The notes below the pieces were generated by a model. That model was given only the letters and a program-made list of their open reading frames with translations. It did not search any database and was not told the origin of the DNA. From positions 3,976,001 to 4,040,000 of the forward strand of contig CM049397.1 in assembly GCA_026929865.2 (NCBI GenBank): a stretch of DNA of 64,000 nucleotides, in the 5' to 3' direction. Below are positions 1 to 12,800 of the stretch, piece by piece (within the stretch, counting starts at the first letter, position 1; every line of letters begins with the position of its first letter). A program made the translations under genes and the position numbers. This stretch comes from Hyperoplus lanceolatus (Eukaryota; Chordata; Actinopteri; Uranoscopiformes; Ammodytidae).

Positions 1-107
1 TGTTACCTACTACATGGTTTTTTTTGTGCTACCTAACACATGGGTTTTTTTTGTGTTACCTACTACATGTTTTTTTTTGGGTGCAACCTACTACATAGGT
101 TTTTTTT
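1..107. repeat. Degenerate tandem repeat, about four ~35-bp units
   Basis: Four imperfect copies of a unit made of TACCTACTACATG followed by a run of eight or nine T's. The window starts inside the array, so its full length is unknown. No gene is seen between here and the LINE at 307. Confidence 0.7.
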
Positions 108-291
108 ACGGACATTTAATTTTTCTTTTTTTGAGTAATTTTGGCTGTTTTCATGCAAATGGCATGAAAACTGGTAAGGAAGTGTATATTTACATGATAA
201 TGTTATTTCCAGCTAAGCTCTTTCAGTAAGGCTAAAATACACTATATACAAACAAGAGTTACATTCAGACTGCTAAGGTCCATAAAACGTC

Positions 292-306
292 CATTAACAC
301 CCATTC
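292..306. repeat. Target-site duplication, LINE 3' side
   Basis: The 15-mer CATTAACACCCATTC occurs here and again at 4125-4139, exactly bracketing the LINE, as expected of a target-site duplication made on insertion. Confidence 0.85.
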
Positions 307-3300
307 TCTTTCAAAGGTTTTTTTTATTAAATGTTAATAACAACGGAATTGTAGCACAGCGAGTACAAATTTTTTCCCCTTATTCTCCCGAACATACCCC
401 ACCCACATCCCACCCTCACACCCAACAACACGAAACACCACAAGAAACAAAAACAAACAATTAATATGAAAAAACAAAAACAAACAAAAAAAAAACCCAT
501 AAAGAAATCAAATTAAATCAAATAAAAGAGGGGAGGAGGTAGCTACTCTTCTATAATTATTGTTGGTTTTTTAAAATAATTTAGGAAGGGGCACCAAATT
601 CTGTCAAATTTATTCTCGGATCCCTGGGTAGTGTAACGTATTTTCTCTAAATTCATACATGCCATAATGTCTCTAATCCAATGTGAGTGGAAAGGAGGAG
701 CAGGAACTTTCCACTTGAGTAAGATAACCCTACGAGCAAGTAATGAATTAAAGGCTAGTACCTTCAGCTTCACTTTAGGCAAGCCCGGATTTGGAGCAAT
801 GCCAAAAATTGCAGTGAAAGGGTTCGGCTCAATTTGATGCTGAATTACTTCAGAAATTGTTTGAAAAACTGATGTCCAGAACTCAGTCAAGGTGGGACAC
901 AACCAGTACATGTGAAAGAGTGATGCCGGTGCGCTCTTACAGCTATCACAGGTCGGGTCTACATCGGGGAACATACGAGCTAATTTAGTTTTAGATATGT
1001 GGATACGATGTACTACTTTAAATTGCACAAGAGCATGTCGGGCGCACATGGAGGTAGAGTGTATCCGATCCAGGACTGAATCCCACATGTGATCTGTGAA
1101 GGCAGAACCTAGGTCCTGCTCCCACAGGGTTCTTATAGCTGCTAAAGAGGGGCTATGCAACTTTGAAATAAGGTTGAAAAACAGAAATTGAGCCTTTTAA
1201 TGTGGGGTTTACAGAAAGAAACACATCGACATGATTGGCTGGCAGTTTATAAGGGAATTGGGGAATTATCTTCTGCGTAAAATGCCTGATTTGCAGAAAT
1301 CGGAAAAAAAATTGTCTTTTCGATACCAAAATGTTTTGTCAATTGGGAAAAACTAGCAAATAGATCATTAATAAATAAATCACCAATGCATTTTAAGCCT
1401 TTTTTATGCCAGATCTTGAATGCACCACCCACCGTCGAGGGAATAAATAAATGATTAGCTGCAATTGGGCTGAAAAGTGAAAAATTCTGCATTCCAAAAT
1501 TCTTCCTAAATTGGGTCCAGATTCGAAGGGAGTGCTTAATCACAGGATTACTGTTGGGAATAGCCGAAGAGAGTGGAAGTGCGGCGCTTAAGAGGGCAGA
1601 TAGAGACAATGGGCTAACAGCGCTGGACTCCATTGTTACCCAGACTGGGGCAGAGTCGTCACGGTGAAAATGCACCCAATACACTAAAGAACGGATATTA
1701 GCAGCCCAGTAATAGTATTGGAAATTAGGGAGGGCCATTCCGCCTGTTTGTTTTGGTCTTTGAAGAAATGCTTTCCTTAACCGAGGGTGTTTACCATTCC
1801 AAATATAATTTATCATTAAAGAGTCAAGGGCCTGAAAAAAGGATTTGGGGAGAAAGATGGGGAGACATTGGAATAGATATAGGAACTTTAAAATGTCATT
1901 TTAATTGAATTTATTCTACCTATGACAGAGAAAGCCAGAGGAGACCACTTCGATAATATTTGCTTCGCCTGGTCCAATAATTTGAGGAAGTTCGATTTAA
2001 ATAGGTTTTTAAAATTTCTGGTAAAACATACCCCAAGGTAACTCAGATGATCTGTCACCACTTTGAGTGGGAGAGCTGTATAATCAAGTTTAAGAGCTTC
2101 TTTATTAATCGGAAAGAGTTCGCTCTTACTCAAGTTAAGTTTATAGCCAGAAAACTGACTAAAGACCTCCAACACAGAAAGTGCCTCCGGTAAAGAGGAG
2201 GCTGACTTGGCGACAAACAAAAGTAAGTCATCGGCGTATAATGATACCTTATGTTCAATTCCTCCTCTCCATATCCCCTGAATCTGTTTGTTACCTCTGA
2301 TGGCAATCGCAAGTGGTTCGATTGCAATAGTAAAAAGGAGCGGGCTCAAAGGACAACCCTGCCGGGTCCCACGGTGCAGATCAAAACTACTTGAGTAACG
2401 GCTGTTTGTTAATACTGAGGCAGAAGGGCATGCATATAATAATTTAACCCAAGAAGTGAAAACAGGACCCAAACCGAATTTCTCAAGGGTGAAGAACAAA
2501 TAATTCCATTCTACTCTATCAAATGCTTTTTCAGCATCCATAGAAGCGAGGCATTCTGATTCAATATTTCTGGGGGAATATAAAATGTTCATTAGCCGCG
2601 GATATTATAAAATGATTGGCGTCTCTTTATAAACCCAGTTTGGTCGGGGGATATGATAGAGGGGAGAACATCCTCCAATCTGTGGGCGAGAATTTTAGCA
2701 AGTATCTTCACATCCGTATTTAATAGTGAGATTGGTCAGTATGATGCACAATCTAGAGGATCTTTATCCTTTTTTAACAACAGGGAAATACAGGCCTGGT
2801 AGAACGAAGGCGGGAGTTTACCTGAGTCAAATGAGTCTGAGAATACTGAACATAAAAAAGCCGATAATTCGGCTGAAAATTTCTTAAAAAAGTCAGATGG
2901 AAGTCCGTCTGGACCAGGAGGTTTGCCTGATTGCATAGATGTTATTGCTGCAATAATTTCCCTCTGAGTAATAGGTGCCTCAAGGCTATGTCTCAGGTCT
3001 TGAGAAAGGGAAGGCATGTTTAGGTTACTGAAAAAGGTTTCCATCACCGCTGCGTCAACTGTACAATCAGAACTATACAAATTTGAATAGAATGTTTTGA
3101 ACTTTTCGTTTATCAATTTCTGATCTGATGTTGTACACCCACTGTCTGTCCGTATTCCAGGGATGAGTTGCTTCGCTCTAAATCCGCGCAGTTGATTGGC
3201 CAGGAGTTTGCCAATCTTGTCACCATGCTCGTAAAAAGTACTTCTGCTCCTAAGCAACTGGTCAGCAACCTGACGAGAGGAAAGAAGGTTGATTTATATC

Positions 3301-4124
3301 TGAAGTTTTAAACGTTCTTTGTAAAGTTCAAATGAAGGTGAATTAGCATATTGTCTGTCTATGTTCAGAATCTGATCAGCTATTTCAGTTTCTGTTTTGT
3401 ACACTTATTTTTGTATGCTGCAAATGATATAATTTCACCTCTCAAATAGGCTTTCAGGGCTTCCCAAATTGTTGCATTGGACACATCTGGTGTTTTATTT
3501 ATACTCAAAAAAGTTTTAATATGTGTAGAGATGTGTGAAAGAAAACTCTCATCTGTGAGCAACAATGGATCCAGTCTCCACTGTCTCCACATCAATGAAT
3601 TATCAACAAAAAAATAATCAATTCGGGTGTAAGTGTGGTGGACATGTGAATAGAATGAATATTCTCTTCCTGTGGGGTATAAAAACCTGTATGGATCAGA
3701 GTCAGCAAGGAATGATTTGATATAACCTGCAGATCTGCTAAGAGTGGCAGGTTTGGGGGAAGAGCGATCTAAGACTGGATCTAGATAACAATTAAAATCC
3801 CCACCAAGAATAAGAGAATGGGAATAGAGATCGGGGAGTTAAGAGAAAAAAATCTCTTAAAGAATTCTACATCATTGACGTTAAGGCGCGTAGACGTTGG
3901 CCAAGATGACTGACTTATTGTAAAGTTTGCCTGAAACAATAACAAAACGTCCATTTTTGTCTGATATAATGTTTGAGGACTCAAAAGGAATATTACTATC
4001 AATAAGGATAGCTGTGCCCATGGCCTTAGCCCTGAAATTAGAATGAAAAAATTGTCCACGCAAGCATTTACTTAGTCGCCCATGGTCAGAGTCATGTAAG
4101 TGGGTTTATTGAAGGAAAACTATT
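307..4124 (-). mobile_element. 5'-truncated, decayed L1/Tx1-like LINE
   Basis: A non-LTR retrotransposon read on the minus strand. In its own order it shows the start of an apurinic endonuclease domain (about 4110-3780, beginning at an FLQ-stop-THLHDSDHGR version of the usual LQETH motif), a linker (3595-3380), the reverse-transcriptase N-terminal region with SGKPPGPDGLPSDFF (3257-2736), the RT core with DAEKAFDRVEW, GTRQGCPLSPLLF and the catalytic YADDLLLF (2592-1888), a thumb region (1816-1247) and a C-terminal Cys/His segment of CDSC...H...C form (1160-543). Stops and frame changes separate these pieces, so no functional ORF2 remains. Nothing upstream of the endonuclease (ORF1, 5'UTR) is present, which fits 5' truncation during target-primed reverse transcription. 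Motif style and the C-terminal Cys/His box favour the L1/Tx1 group; the exact family is not assigned. Confidence 0.9.
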
Positions 4125-4139
4125 CATTAACACCCATTC
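4125..4139. repeat. Target-site duplication, LINE 5' side
   Basis: Second copy of the 15-mer CATTAACACCCATTC at the truncated 5' end of the minus-strand LINE. It fixes the LINE limits at about 307-4124. Confidence 0.85.
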
Positions 4140-4369
4140 AAACAGCCTTTTTTCAACTCACTGCCATTAAAGCATAATTCATGCATTTTCTTATATCTGG
4201 GTGTCAATCTGGGCTTCTACTTTGAAATGTATCATTTTTACTACTCTCCACCATATTACGTCATTATGACCATATTTGGCATATGGAGAAAAAACATGCT
4301 ATTTCCATTAGATGGCACTGTCACAATTCCCCCTCCATCTCCCTTTAGCTTTAATGCAGAGGAGTATGT

Positions 4370-5206
<837 letters not shown>

Positions 5207-5229
5207 GACACACAAACATATATACACAC

Positions 5230-5239
5230 CCCCCCCCCC

Positions 5240-5270
<31 letters not shown>
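5230..5270. repeat. C-run and (CA)n microsatellite
   Basis: A run of C's followed by about 15 CA units, next to the right arm of the fold-back element. It mirrors the TG tract beside the left arm. Confidence 0.9.
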
Positions 5271-5275
<5 letters not shown>

Positions 5276-5439
5276 GTCTCTCTCTCATACACACTTTGCG
5301 AATTTTATTAAGCCTGGCTGGTTCACTATTCACTGTTCAAAAAAAGAGTAGCAAATGTAGATGGACTGCAGATGAGGTTATTTTCCTAACACAGAAACTC
5401 AATTTATGATTAGTACTGATGTTGGTTTAAAAATTAAGC

Positions 5440-7700
5440 CTAAAAATGTTGGAAAAATATATCGACGTATTGTATTTTTTATAGCTACCTCTTTGAAAGT
5501 CCATTTTACGTATAGCGGTACGAGTGTCAATTTATTACACTGTACAACAAATAATAGTGCCTGAAAATCAGTGTTGCTGCAAATGATTGACATATCCCAG
5601 GCCTAATAATTCAACACATAAAAATAGAGTTTGCATGTATTATACTGAAAATAATGAATATTTTCAGCTTTTTCCATCTAAAACATGGTGGTATCCTTTC
5701 AAAACCTGGCATTTAAAGGGTTAAAATCTTTAAAAATGTATGAATATATTATATCGATAGTTAGGTCAGGTGTAGGGGAAAAGAATTGGCTAAAAAAAAG
5801 TTGAAAAAAAAGAATGTATAATATTTTTTATAGCTACCTCAATTAAATGTCCATTTTACGGACCTTAGCGCTACGAGTGTGAGTATTTGACATTGCACAC
5901 AAAATAATAATGCCTAAAAATCAGTTTTGCTGCTGATAATTGACATATCCCAGGCCTAATAATTCAACAACAAAAAAAATTAGTTTACATTTGCTCCCCT
6001 CTAAGTGAGCTAAAATTATTTATCACTCAAATGTACACATTTCTCATTAATTCAGGATGTTTCCTAGAAATGTACATTAGCAGAATTTTTTCAGGACAAA
6101 GGGCAGTGAAAATATGATTGTTTAAAAAAAAGTTGTCATGTGGCTCACTTCACCCCAGATGTGGGGTAAACTGAGACAGAACAGAAAAATCAAGGGGGTA
6201 AAGTGAACCAGCTGGGATTAAACTGATCCACTTACTTTTTCCACTCTGAAACTACCATAACAACACATATTGTAACAGTTACAATCCTGAAAGCTAGCCA
6301 CACATTCCAGAACAAATGTCGGATTAGTAAAAGAATGATGAGGCAAATTTTCTAAACACTTGAAAGTAACTCTGAACAAAATCAAATACAAAATATTATA
6401 ATTCAAAAGGTTTTAATAAGATTCAACTGAAAGATAGAACCAGTTAGATTAGAACACAGTGTGGGGGTCAGAACACAGGACCCTTAGAGCCAGCTTGTGT
6501 CTGGGGGTCAAAGCATAGGAAAATCAGAACCAGCGAGAACAGCCTGGGACTCAGAACACAGGAGAAGACCCAACTGGATTATAATAATATGAAATACTGA
6601 GAGTTAGTTTTTTCTCAAACTGTGGTGGTGGGGGAAAGTGAGCCAAATGCTGTGGGGAAAGTGAGACACTGTCTTAAACATATTTTAATGTAATATTACA
6701 TAACATATGTTTTAATTTAATGTCATACGCATTGTAGAAAAGCCATCATGCCAAGGAAATACACCAGGAAGACGACCTGGGACAACCACACAGAAAGAGC
6801 ACCTTCTCATCTTTCCCTGTAAACTTCAGGGCTGGAATGTAGAGTAGGCCTAGTTGTAGAGTATGACAGGTTGATGTTATAATCCAGTTGGGTCTTCTCC
6901 TGTGTTCTGAGTCCCAGGCTGTTTTCGCTGGTTCTGATTTTCCTATGCTTTGACCCCCAGACACTAGCTGGCTCTAAGGGTCCTGTGTTATGACCCCCAG
7001 ACTGTGTTCTAATCTAACTAGTTATATCTTTCATTTGAATCTTATTAAAACCGTTTGAATTATAATGTGTTGTATTTGATTTTGTTCAGAGTTACTTTCA
7101 AGTGTTTAGAAAATTTGCTTTGCTTAATTGACCAAACCCCATCATTCTTTTACTAGTCCGACAGGATTCTTACTGTTACAATATGTGTTGTTATGGTAGT
7201 TTCAGAGTGGAAAAAGTAAGTGGATCAGTTTACCCCACAGCTGGGGTATAGTGAGCCACATGACAACTTTTTTTAAAACAATCATGTTTTCACTGCCCTT
7301 TGTCTTGAAAAAATTCTGCTAATGCCCATTTCTAGGAAACATCCCGAATCAATGGGAAATGTGTAAATTTGAGTGATAAATCATTTTAGCTCCCTTAGAG
7401 GGGAGCAAATGTAAAAAGTGGCTCAGATTACCCCGTTCTCCACTATATTGAAAATAATTTTTATTTTTTTTTTCATCTAAAAGATGATGATGGCATCATG
7501 ACCAAAACCTGGCATTAAAAGGGTTAACATCTTTAAAAATGTATAAGTATCTAATATCAATAGTTAGGTCAGATGTAGGGGAAATAATTGGCAAAAGAAA
7601 CAAGGTAAAAATATAATGTATAATATTTTTTATAGCTATTTAAATGAAATGTCCATTTTACGGACCTTAGCGGTACAAGTGTGCCTAATATTATAACAGG
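5440..7700. repeat. Interrupted tandem array of ~350-bp units
   Basis: A motif group recurs in the same orientation. One part (TTTTTTATAGCTACCTC, GTCCATTTTACG, CAGGCCTAATAATTCAAC) appears at 5470-5615, 5818-5975 and, in part, 7620-7690. The joining part (AAACCTGGCATT, GGGTTAA, ATAGTTAGGTCAG) appears at 5640-5780 and 7445-7590. The array is split by the palindromic element at 5987-7445. No coding potential is seen. Confidence 0.7.
5987..7445. mobile_element. Palindromic non-autonomous DNA transposon, copy 1
   Basis: The left half (5987-6590) and right half (6890-7445) are long, slightly diverged inverted repeats around a 300-bp centre. Shared landmarks are TTTGCTCCCCTCTAAG and CTTAGAGGGGAGCAAATG at the outside, GTGGATCAGTTTACCCC and its complement further in, and GACCCCCAGAC with CCAGCTTGTGTC nearest the centre. 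The right terminus ends ACCCCGTTCTCCACTA; the left copy has lost about 30 terminal bases. A second copy lies at 43353-44653. No transposase is encoded and I cannot name the superfamily. Confidence 0.75.
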
Positions 7701-9106
<1,406 letters not shown>

Positions 9107-9599
9107 TCCAGCCAGTGTCCTGAAATGTCCCTGTCATGCCACTGAGGGAGCGTGCACATTGGCCTTATTGTCTTCAGACACTTTGTTTCAGTTCCGAACT
9201 CCAAGCATTCTGTGTTCAGTGGGTGAGCGACGACAAGAAGTGGAGGGCACAGAGGCTCCAAACTGCTACAAGTTGAAGCTCAATTTCAATGCCTTTATTT
9301 GGCAACTGTTGATATACTTGAAAATGAACGTACTGTGAGTCACTCAGTCAGACAGTCCGCCACAAACCCAGGATGACGCAGAACTGCTGATTTATGGCTC
9401 TTGGGCTAAAGAAGAAGAAGAAGCGGCGAAAAATTTCATCCAGCAACAAAAAAGGTAAGGACATTTACAGCCAGAAATAATGCAAGTCATCTTCATGTCT
9501 ATATTACTGCTCATTCAATTCTGAGGACTGCATGACAGGCAGGTATGTCTTTGAACTTAAGGTAAAGGGATGGCAAGTTCAGCTTGGACTACAACACTC

Positions 9600-9832
9600 T
9601 TCTTCTTCTTGCATTCCTTGAAAAAGAGAAGCGTGTTCAGACCGGTTGTGAATGTGTTTTGTCAATGAGGAAGTAGCTGTGACAGGAGGAGGAGGAGGAG
9701 GGTCAAGCGAAAAAGGTGTGGCCTCGCAAAAGAGCAGCAACACATGCATGCAGGTAGACTAGACAGACAAGCATAAAGCCTGATCAGAGCAACACCTCTG
9801 CTCTGTTACAGGGACTGGCCTGCACGCGGACC
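9600..9832 (+). promoter_or_regulatory. Probable ADAM8 5'UTR/proximal promoter
   Basis: This is the region immediately upstream of the ADAM8 start codon. It holds GAGGAAGT (9665-9672), which fits the core of ETS-family (PU.1-type) sites, and a short GGA-rich tract. No clear TATA box is placed. An AAG-repeat stretch ending in AAAAAGGTAAGG near 9450 could be a non-coding exon with a GT donor. The transcription start is not determinable from sequence alone. Confidence 0.3.
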
Positions 9833-9890
9833 ATGACACCAACCCTCCTATTGTGGCTCCTTGTCCTCAACACCTCACTCAAGCCCTCAG
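9833..9890 (+). CDS. adam8: ADAM8 coding exon 1: signal peptide
   Basis: Encodes [19 protein letters not shown], a short hydrophobic secretion signal, and ends in phase 1 at CTCAG/GTAAGT. The ATG is in an acceptable context (GCGGACCATGA) and is the only one that opens onto a signal peptide joining exon 2 in frame. Confidence 0.85.
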
Positions 9891-12800
9891 GTAAGTCACA
9901 CCGGATACTGGTGCCTCCACTCGGGCACAGGGGCTAATTAATAACTAAAGCCTATTGCTTTGTCCTATCCAATTCATTGTAAAGCACCTTGACTTGTGGG
10001 TTTTATACACTCCTGAGCACAAAATAGAAAAGTGGTCAGAAACACCTGAGCTAATACCTAAGTGATATAATAATTAGACCACAAAGAAATAGAATGTGGA
10101 TTTTCTTCCAAGACGTACAGACACTATGAAAGTTCCATCAGTTATAGTGTGATGAATGATATCTGCCTCAGCTTAACAATACTTGATCTACTTTAAGCTG
10201 GGTTGACCGTCTCTACACCAGTGATAATGTAATGTACAGTTTTGTGAAACCAGACCTAATGTTTGTGCAACATGTGTTTTGAAAGGAATAGACTGTGCAT
10301 GGTGTAACGTCCTGTTTAGCACTGACGCATAATTGTTACGTTACTACATTGTATACACACTCATCACCATCTAATAATGCTTCACAAGTCAAACAAATGA
10401 GTTGGTTACCAGTGGGAAATGCATTGACACACTATACAGAGGTGGACTTTGGATCACAACAAAGTCAACACACCCCCATCAGGTGCTACTACGTACCTGG
10501 CCCACAGGTAACCATGACTCAAGAGTGATTTAGTCATATCCTCTGGAGATGCTTACTGTACATAGACTAGGAAATACCAGTTTCGCTCAACACTTTTTTT
10601 TGTTATGTTGGTGGGATCCATTCAGAGAGAACATTTCTCATTTCTAGACTCCGACTTGAATGTCAAGAAACACATTAAATCAATTAATAAATCAGCCTAC
10701 TACCACCTGAAAAACATATCAAGAATTAAAGGGCTTATGTCTCAGCAAGATTTAGAAAAACTTATCCATGCATTTATCTTTAGTAGACTTGACTACTGTA
10801 ACAGTGTCCTTGCTGGCCTTCCAAAAAAATCTATCAGACAGCTTCAGCTAATTCAGAACGCTGCTGCTCGAGTCCTCACTTGAACCAAAAAAGTGGATCA
10901 CATTACCCCAGTTCTGAGGTCTTTACACTGGCTTCCTGTCACTCAAAGAATTGATTTCAAAATACTGATGTTGGTTTATAAAGCACTAAATGGTTTAGGG
11001 CCAAAATACATTACTGATATGCTGATACGTTATGAACCGTCCAGAGCCCTTAGGTCGTCTGGGACAGGTCTACTTACAGTCCCTAGAGTTAGGACTAAAC
11101 AAGGAGAAGCAGCTTTTAGTTATTATGCACCAAAAATCTGGAACAAACTCCCAGAAAACTTGAGGTCTGCTGCAACTCTCAGTTCTTTTAAATCGAGTCT
11201 GAAGACTTTTTTGTTTCCATTTTAACCTGCAATTTTTATTTTATTCGCTTCTTTTATCTGCTTTTAAATGTTTTACAATGTGTTTCCATTTTAACCTGCA
11301 ATTTTTATTTTATTCGCTTCTTTTATCTGCTTTTAAATGTTTTATAATGTGTTTCCATTTTAACCTGCAATTTTTATTTTTTATTTGCTTCTTTTATTCG
11401 CTTTTAAATGTTTTATAATGTGTTTTATGTATTCTATTCTTGCCCCTGTAAAGCACTTTGAGTGGCCTTGTGTCTGAATTGTGCTATATAAATAAACTTG
11501 CCTTGCCTAAATCTCCAAATCAGGAACTGATGATATCGACAAAGAACACAAAAACAAGAAGCTGGACTTGATCTGAATTGGGCGTGAATTGCGTCTGTTC
11601 AGTCAAATCTAGATCAAGCGTTACTTTTGACAGTTACAGTGCAATACAATCACAATTAAAACTACTATAAAAATTCCACAAGATCATAAAATTGGATCCA
11701 GAAACGGAGGTGCATGGTGTAAAAAAAAGAAAGAAGTGTATTTACAGTATACTGTAGACCTTACCTTTATTTTTATTTTTTTGAGTTACATGATTTTAAA
11801 TCAATCTAGCGCAGTACTTGCTCATGCACTAACCCTACTTAAAATCATGTAGTTTAATTGAGGGTCATATAAAGGGTTGTATTTGCATTTTTACTTGAAG
11901 GAGCTCTGTGCTTTACTGCCATATCTTTGATTTATGTTAAATGGCTACTTTTGTGTTCTATTCAAGAATCGTAGCTTGAACTAAAAATACAGGTTATTCT
12001 CCTTTTTTTAACCCACCAAAACATGCAAAGAAAGTGGCAGTACTTGTTCAGCGCAAAGCCACCACAGAAATCTGGTCCAGATAAGTGAGAATAGCTCAGC
12101 ATATCACCGTAGATCTGCTCTCATCTGGCTCCACAGGAGAAAGGGAATATTCAAAGTATAATATTGACGAGGGCAGAAATAGACATTCCCAAATGGTAAT
12201 TACGCCCTTGATGGTACAACCAAAATACACTTTAACTGGACCAGTCTGATATGAAGACATGCACTCACAAAGCCCTCTGTGTTCCAGGGCTCATAACGTT
12301 ATCAAGAGATCGCTTCACTGTTAACTGGCTGCTGTGACAGAACTCTAGAGCTACTGTTGTTGACACTCTACACACTTCATATTAATGTGTCATGGGTTGG
12401 TAAGCAGAGTCAATAGAAAATCCCATAACTATACTGCACAGGTTGGGCGCCCAACTGTTTGAGCTACAGCCAGAAAGCCCAGAGGGATGGCAAGTTATTC
12501 TTCTCTGTCTTTCTTTGAAACTGTCTGCTCTGTAAAGCTGAAGTCATTTTGCCAATATACAGCTTAGGTTTTGGTAATATTTCAAAAAGGAGGTTGGCGT
12601 CTTCGCGATTAAACTACACTGTAAAAGTGTTAATGATGAAGAAGCAAAATATAAAGTGTTAATGAAACCATTGCATCCATGGTACAAATATGAAAGAATG
12701 TTGGATTTATTTGCACAAAGGATGGGATAATGACAAGATGGGCCAACACTTCATGTGTCTTAAAGAGGAATTTAATCTACGCTCTGCTAGAAGGTCACTC

